Origin: Verrucomicrobia bacterium 12-59-8
GTDB taxonomy: Bacteria > Verrucomicrobiota > Verrucomicrobiae > Verrucomicrobiales > Verrucomicrobiaceae
Reading direction: 5' to 3'
Length of the DNA stretch: 7,482 nt
NCBI GenBank assembly: GCA_002279765.1
Contig: NCCR01000338.1
Span: 1 to 7,482, forward strand
Shown: positions 6,001 to 7,482 of the stretch, in pieces
Layout of the letters: every line of letters starts with the position of its first letter
Position numbering within the stretch: the stretch's first letter is position 1
The notes under the pieces: generated by a model
The model's input: only the letters and a program-made list of their open reading frames with translations
What the model was told of the DNA's origin: nothing
Database searches by the model: none
Translations under genes and position numbers: made by a program

Positions 6001-7482
6001 AGCCTCTGGAATGACGGGCACCCCCACGTTTACAGCCCAAGGAGCCGGAGGCCCGATCACTGTAGTCAACCAGACGCCCAATGCCGTCTGGTCTGGCAAC
6101 AATTGGACCGGCACCCTCTTGATTGCCAAGCCGGATACCGGCATCACCGTCACGGCCACGTATCGCGGGATCTCGGTCACCAGCAACACATTCAGTCTCA
6201 CCGCAGGTCCTGCGTCTCAGCTCACTTTCGATCCGATCACCAGCTCGCAGACAAGCGGCACGTCATTCCCCGCCACCGTCCGAGTGACCGATACCAACGG
6301 CAATCCCATCACGACCACGAGTGCTGCGGCGTCGCTCTCGGCCTATTCGGATGCTGTTACGCGGATGTCTGGCGTGCTCAATGGTTGGAATGCCTATGGC
6401 ATGGTGGGGCCGCAAACTGCCAAATATAGAACGAACCTGATCGTGCCCGCTCAAGATATTGGAACGGGCGGATCACTGCAGGGCATTGAACTCTATCGGG
6501 CTACCGGCTCCGGCTTTACCCTCACCGACTACACGGTTCGCATCCGCCCCACCACGCTGAGCAGTTTTCCGTCTTCGCCCCAGTTCGACAATTCCGCAGG
6601 CTGGACCACCGTGCGCAGCGGTTCCTTCTCCAGTGCGAACACGGCTGGCTGGTTTTTCATCCCCTTCAGCACGCCCTATGTGTGCGACGGGACCACGAAC
6701 CTGATCATCGAAGTCATGTCCAATTCAGCAGCAAGTCTTTCGCGTTCGGAAACGGGTAACTATCAGTCGGGATTTATGATGATGGCGACTGGAGCATCCA
6801 CGCTGCCAGATCCTTCCACCTGGTCCAGCACCGTCGGCCCGGCACCCAATCTTCAGAGTGTTCGGCCCGCTTTGCGCCTCGTCTTTGGAAACGTGCTGAG
6901 TGTTTCCCCTGCCACTACCGCCACTCTGACCAACGGCGTCTGGACCGGAGCGCTGACCGTCAACGGCGGGGGGGGAGCCAATGTGGTCATCAAGGCCAGC
7001 GGAGCCTTCAGCGGCCAGAGTAATCCCTTTGATGTCAAGCCCACGACCGTGCCGGCTCCGGTGTTGAACGCACCGCTTTCCGTCCTCGGCGGCAGTTCCG
7101 CCCCTCTGAGTTGGAGTGCCACCCCCGGAGCTACAGCGTACGAGGTTCAGTGGGATCATGCGAGCGATTTTCCCGCGCCCCAGACCTCAGGCTGGATCGC
7201 AGCCACCCAAATCAACGTCAGTGGTCTGGCTGATGCGCAGACCACCTGGTTCCGGGTGCGCGCCCACTGGTTGTCCGGGGGCACGGAGATTCTCGGCCCA
7301 TGGAGCAACGTCGTCTCCGCAGTGCAAGATGCCACGCCCCCGGCCATCATTTTCGGTAGTCCCCTGGCAGGCTATGGTGGGGCTGTTTTGCGGACGATCG
7401 CCAGCAGCATGACTCTGAATGGTTTCATCACGGATGCTCATGGCGTCAGCAGTTTTTCAGTCAATGGCTCGCCGGTTGCTTT
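1..7482 (+). CDS. Giant exported subtilisin-family (S8) serine peptidase with a long multidomain beta-rich C-terminal region; partial at both ends
   Basis: One uninterrupted frame (codons from base 2, last full codon 7478-7480) gives 2493 residues without a stop, so both the start and the stop lie outside the window. Seen: an N-terminal S8 peptidase domain with Asp6, His61, Asn153 and Ser222, then BACON-like, jelly-roll, six Calx-beta-like, three Ig-like, two propeller-like, one DUF11 and one FN3 module. There is no internal stop, ribosome-site/start pair or intergenic gap, and domain similarity continues across every junction. From the family: S8 enzymes hydrolyse peptide bonds and are usually exported as pre-pro-proteins; the signal peptide and propeptide would lie upstream of base 1. 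Calx-beta, DUF11 and Ig-like modules are typical of secreted or surface proteins. Inferred: an extracellular or surface protease on a long stalk, degrading or binding protein outside the cell. A sorting signal (for example PEP-CTERM) or autotransporter end, if present, would be downstream and is not visible. Catalytic competence is likely but unproven. Verrucomicrobial origin is probable. Confidence 0.95.
2..841 (+). other. Subtilisin-like S8 peptidase catalytic domain (protein domain, residues 1-280, N-terminus cut)
   Basis: All four hallmark motifs are in order. The Asp motif is VAVIDSGIDYTHPDL (catalytic Asp6, bases 17-19). The His motif is NHGTHVAGIIGA (His61, 182-184). The oxyanion Asn is in VGAAGNDG (Asn153, 458-460). 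The Ser motif is SGTSMSTPMVAG (Ser222, 665-667). The spacings (55, 92, 69 residues) resemble subtilisin, with a longer Asp-His segment holding NPGE (from residue 23) and an acidic loop at residues 33-42 (D.D.NGY.ND), like the calcium-binding loop of thermitase-like S8 subfamilies. NNSW (121-124) and APGSSILST are further family signatures. The domain closes with GRLNVNKAL (269-277), the usual last helix of S8 domains. Only the first strand and any signal and propeptide are missing. Oddities: the Ser motif reads MSTPM where most relatives have MATPH, and NNSW is followed by Gln125 where Gly is usual. Confidence 0.96.
857..1159 (+). other. BACON-like / all-beta sandwich module after the protease (residues 286-386)
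   Basis: The pattern GPPGGPF, then W-SI-STASWLNLS, SGTLAPG and a closing GTLTLLD...VTLDV matches the widespread bacterial beta-sandwich usually found as 'GGPFSPSS.. Y.L.N.G....W.....WL..S..SG.L..G.....V....N......G.Y...V.F.N'. It follows the protease with only a short linker. In characterised proteins BACON-type modules are accessory, non-catalytic domains, often proposed to bind carbohydrate or mucin; binding here is unproven. Boundaries are approximate. Confidence 0.7.
1160..1678 (+). other. Jelly-roll (MAM-like / immune-inhibitor-type) accessory domain (residues 387-559)
   Basis: About 173 residues. The pattern is W..TGGWTFAQP (bases 1202-1230), then DPVSGATGSYVF, DDSLLTTQKIDLSG, LHFKRWL, AAIAISTDP, SGWTDQYLDIS and finally SGWNIDDIEILG (about 1634-1669). 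This alternation, ending in GW.IDD(I/V).I, is the signature of MAM-like jelly-roll modules attached to secreted bacterial peptidases. A P-domain-like or carbohydrate-binding jelly roll is an alternative reading. Such modules usually bind calcium, protein or glycans. The direct attachment behind an S8 domain suggests a role in substrate recognition or stability, but that is inference. Confidence 0.65.
1679..1978 (+). repeat. Calx-beta-like repeat 1 (residues 560-659)
   Basis: An approximately 100-residue Calx-beta-type unit: an opening LNEGG, a core RVSVPSSLYVPAGTSQ (bases 1808-1852), then VNDALLNGSPSVTI and a closing VVVNDNE. The NEG turn, the VPAG core and the terminal N-D-N-E acidic cluster are typical of these sandwich repeats in exported bacterial proteins. 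The C-terminal acidic residues are candidate calcium ligands. It is one of six related repeats in this protein. Confidence 0.8.
1979..2275 (+). repeat. Calx-beta-like repeat 2, partly degenerate (residues 660-758)
   Basis: It shares the core RLNVPAVVTIPAGQTSASF (bases 2108-2164) with the other repeats and ends VTVLGD. The usual Glu-Gly opening is replaced by a Gly/Pro-rich turn (RGGGPPDSG) encoded across a G7 run at 2016-2022. The terminal acidic cluster is reduced to one Asp, so calcium binding is doubtful for this copy. Confidence 0.72.
2276..2578 (+). repeat. Calx-beta-like repeat 3 (residues 759-859)
   Basis: The opening VVSEGDTGVTGFIRLSRPAG is the clearest Calx-beta-type start in the first array. 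The core is GVNVTSDVFIPSGSSSGTF (bases 2408-2464), in which VT replaces the usual VP, followed by RTVTLTASASG and the end VADGN. It passes directly into the Ig-like module. Confidence 0.75.
2579..2872 (+). other. Bacterial Ig-like module A (residues 860-957)
   Basis: The pattern PASIAIAPIGATQYASQSF, then VQITALDVNGAVASGF, a central SVVPSTFVMTKGVWRGTINI and the end GNSNVFNV matches the recurrent ~95-residue Ig-like unit of PVC exported proteins ('F..G.W.G...V......L.A......G.SN.F.V'). It has two hydrophobic sandwich halves. It links Calx-beta array 1 to the first propeller-like module and probably acts as a rigid spacer. Confidence 0.72.
2885..3754 (+). other. Beta-propeller-like module 1, 'RWG..GLAFRT' type (residues 962-1251)
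   Basis: About 290 residues with short repeated beta-strand motifs: RDMVYDAFRGRLYVS, then IPINPVNG (an 'IDP.TG'-like strand, bases 2975-2995), LGLSDDGSQLYVAVNGGS (from 3041), VRRVPLAT, a long middle with YDAGVARPVGN and TLYGVWPSG, DGKLLTVAGGTTVCVVDP, ARIYAVGSNG and the closing LLRWGQHGLAFRTG (3677-3718). These match the blade signatures of YncE/SBBP-like propellers found beside DUF11 domains in bacterial surface proteins. No enzymatic residues are evident; such propellers usually bind proteins or glycans. The blade count cannot be fixed by eye. Confidence 0.72.
3767..4123 (+). other. DUF11 (TIGR01451-type) conserved-repeat domain (residues 1256-1374)
   Basis: Classic DUF11 features are present in order: ADLQVEQLATPDQAGVGQ, LNYTVTVRNTSPNPAKNVVL, NVSLGTLAPGARCVVQITG, and the closing NTAAVTSSNDSNVANNSA. 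From the family, DUF11 modules are beta-sandwich stalk repeats in bacterial and archaeal surface proteins. Here a single copy bridges the two propeller-like modules, consistent with a spacer. It has one Cys (in GARCVV), so no internal disulphide is likely. Confidence 0.9.
4139..4984 (+). other. Beta-propeller-like module 2, diverged copy of module 1 (residues 1380-1661)
   Basis: About 282 residues in the same order as module 1: ISLTLQDVVRDSVSDQLYAV, then MRLTEDRQSLYLSKG (bases 4247-4291), a middle region, KYANGRVYAGTIVDLATG, RRFYVQGSNGVTAFDS, and the closing ALLRWGVYGLAANGNGKLY (4898-4951). Compared with module 1, the 'IDP.TG'-like strand near the start is absent (30 rather than 46 codons between matching landmarks), and FRT of GLAFRT is replaced. 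Three Cys (FLC, DLC, TLC) lie in the middle section, unlike module 1. Probably a structural or binding domain. Confidence 0.66.
4991..5296 (+). repeat. Calx-beta-like repeat 4 (residues 1664-1765)
   Basis: The opening PAQLAENAGVVVNAGTVTL has Glu-Asn in place of Glu-Gly. The core is LVQVPASVVIPAGQLSVAF (bases 5120-5176), followed by VTNDSIVNGARTVTI and the strong acidic end MILDDE. Repeat 1 has the very similar segment VVNDALLNGSPSVTI, so repeats 1 and 4 pair with each other, as expected if the array was duplicated as a block. Confidence 0.8.
5297..5593 (+). repeat. Calx-beta-like repeat 5 (residues 1766-1864)
   Basis: The opening LPDSFQEGSTGITGTVSL is a textbook Calx-beta-type start. The core is RLSVPATVTIPAWSSSTTF (bases 5426-5482), with Trp in place of the usual Gly after PA. 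It continues with NNGKSDGNLAVNITASVPGW and ends VTVTDT, so the terminal acidic cluster is reduced. SVPGW recalls the end of repeat 2 (VGGW), again pairing the two arrays. Confidence 0.8.
5594..5908 (+). repeat. Calx-beta-like repeat 6 (residues 1865-1969)
   Basis: The opening STITEGTTTSGGSLFYVGLP leads to the core RLAVPATVTIPVGSYTGYI (bases 5738-5794), then ENDVADGALSASVTVSASGF and the closing VVDND, which keeps candidate calcium ligands. The core is nearly identical to that of repeat 5, pointing to recent tandem duplication or shared strong constraint. Confidence 0.8.
5909..6208 (+). other. Bacterial Ig-like module B (residues 1970-2069)
   Basis: The same module type as module A: a first half with FTAQGAGGPITVV and a second half TPNAVWSGNNWTGTLLIAKP ending TSNTFSLTAG. 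LLIAKPDTGITVTA lines up with INIAKPGTWTLSA of module A, and both sit directly after a three-repeat Calx-beta-like array. Likely a structural spacer. Confidence 0.65.
6209..7039 (+). other. Bacterial Ig-like module C, split by an inserted domain (residues 2070-2346)
   Basis: The N-terminal half (bases about 6209-6364) reads PASQLTFDPITSSQTSGTSF followed by VRVTDTNGNPITTTSAAASL, exactly how this Ig-like family starts. The usual continuation, LSVSPATTATLTNGVWTGAL and a closing SGQSNPFDV, appears only at about 6893-7036. The intervening 175 residues have their own module pattern and are listed separately. The two halves add up to about 100 residues, the size of intact modules A and B. Confidence 0.65.
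6365..6889 (+). other. Inserted beta-rich domain of the 'GWTTV...GW..F.FSTP' type (residues 2122-2296)
   Basis: Seen in order: YRTNLIVPAQDIGTGGSLQG, IELYRATGSGFTLTDYTVRI, LSSFPSSPQFDNSAGWTTV, TAGWFFIPFSTPYVCDGTTN, LIIEVM, and the closing SVRPALRLVFG. This resembles a recurrent extracellular module with the consensus 'R.Q.IY.A.ELG..G.I..LAF......FTIRMK.T.L.......GWT.VY.....TGW..F.F.TPF.YDG..NL.V....N'. I recognise the pattern from giant PVC proteins but know of no assigned function; a jelly-roll binding domain is plausible. One Cys (VCDG) is present. Confidence 0.6.
7049..7327 (+). other. Fibronectin type III-like domain (residues 2350-2442)
   Basis: PAPVLNAPLSVLGGSSAPLS leads into LSWSATPGATAYEVQWDHA (the FN3 B-C strands with core Trp and Tyr), then INVSGLADAQTTWFRVRAH and GPWSNVVSAVQ (the F-G strands with the 'S..S' ending). 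Length (about 93 residues) and order fit FN3. From the family, these are spacer or binding modules common in secreted bacterial enzymes. Confidence 0.8.
7328..7480 (+). other. Start of a further Ig-like module, cut off by the window edge (residues 2443-2493)
   Basis: DATPPAIIFGSP followed by MTLNGFITDAHGVSSFSVNG resembles the first half of an Ig-like 'D..PP.I........T.....L.G...D..GV.SV.VNG' unit that often follows FN3 in large exported proteins. Only 51 residues are present, so the assignment is tentative. It shows that the protein continues well past the right edge. Confidence 0.5.

Noticed and set aside
1..7482. Promoters, terminators, riboswitches, tRNA/rRNA genes, insertion sequences
   Set aside because: The window is coding throughout. 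No convincing hairpin with a T-run, tRNA-like fold, terminal inverted repeat or transposase motif was seen.
7328..7482. C-terminal sorting or anchoring signal
   Set aside because: No hydrophobic tail, PEP motif, LPXTG or barrel strands are present; the protein simply continues past the edge.

Overview
The whole 7482-base window is the interior of one very large plus-strand gene. The frame with codons at positions 2, 5, 8 and so on was read through by eye from end to end. It has no stop codon: 2493 complete codons (2-7480), open at both edges, so the real start and stop lie outside the window. No other gene, RNA gene, mobile element, promoter or terminator could be supported on either strand.

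The product is a multidomain, almost certainly exported protein. It begins inside a subtilisin-type (S8) serine peptidase domain with the complete catalytic set Asp6, His61, Asn153 and Ser222 (residue n starts at base 3n-1). About 2200 residues of beta-rich modules follow. In order these are: a BACON-like beta-sandwich (857-1159); a jelly-roll module ending in GWNIDDIEI (1160-1678); three Calx-beta-like repeats (1679-2578); an Ig-like module (2579-2872); a beta-propeller-like module (2885-3754); a DUF11-type beta-sandwich (3767-4123); a second, diverged propeller-like module (4139-4984); three more Calx-beta-like repeats (4991-5908); an Ig-like module (5909-6208); a second Ig-like module that seems to be split by a 175-residue inserted domain (6209-7039); an FN3-like domain (7049-7327); and the start of another Ig-like module cut off by the window edge.

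The layout is close to symmetrical: [3 Calx-beta + Ig] - [propeller - DUF11 - propeller] - [3 Calx-beta + Ig]. This suggests growth by duplication of large blocks. The likely job is a cell-surface or secreted protease carried on a long adhesive or substrate-binding stalk. That role is inferred from the domains; nothing in the window shows it directly.

The GC-rich coding sequence, the Ser/Thr/Gly/Ala/Val-rich and Lys-poor protein, and the combination of a 'RWG..GLAFRT' propeller, DUF11, Calx-beta and 'NGVWTG...SNPF.V' Ig modules fit giant exported proteins of the PVC bacteria, most likely Verrucomicrobiota (Prosthecobacter-like). This placement comes from pattern recall, not from a search; Planctomycetota or Lentisphaerota are possible alternatives.
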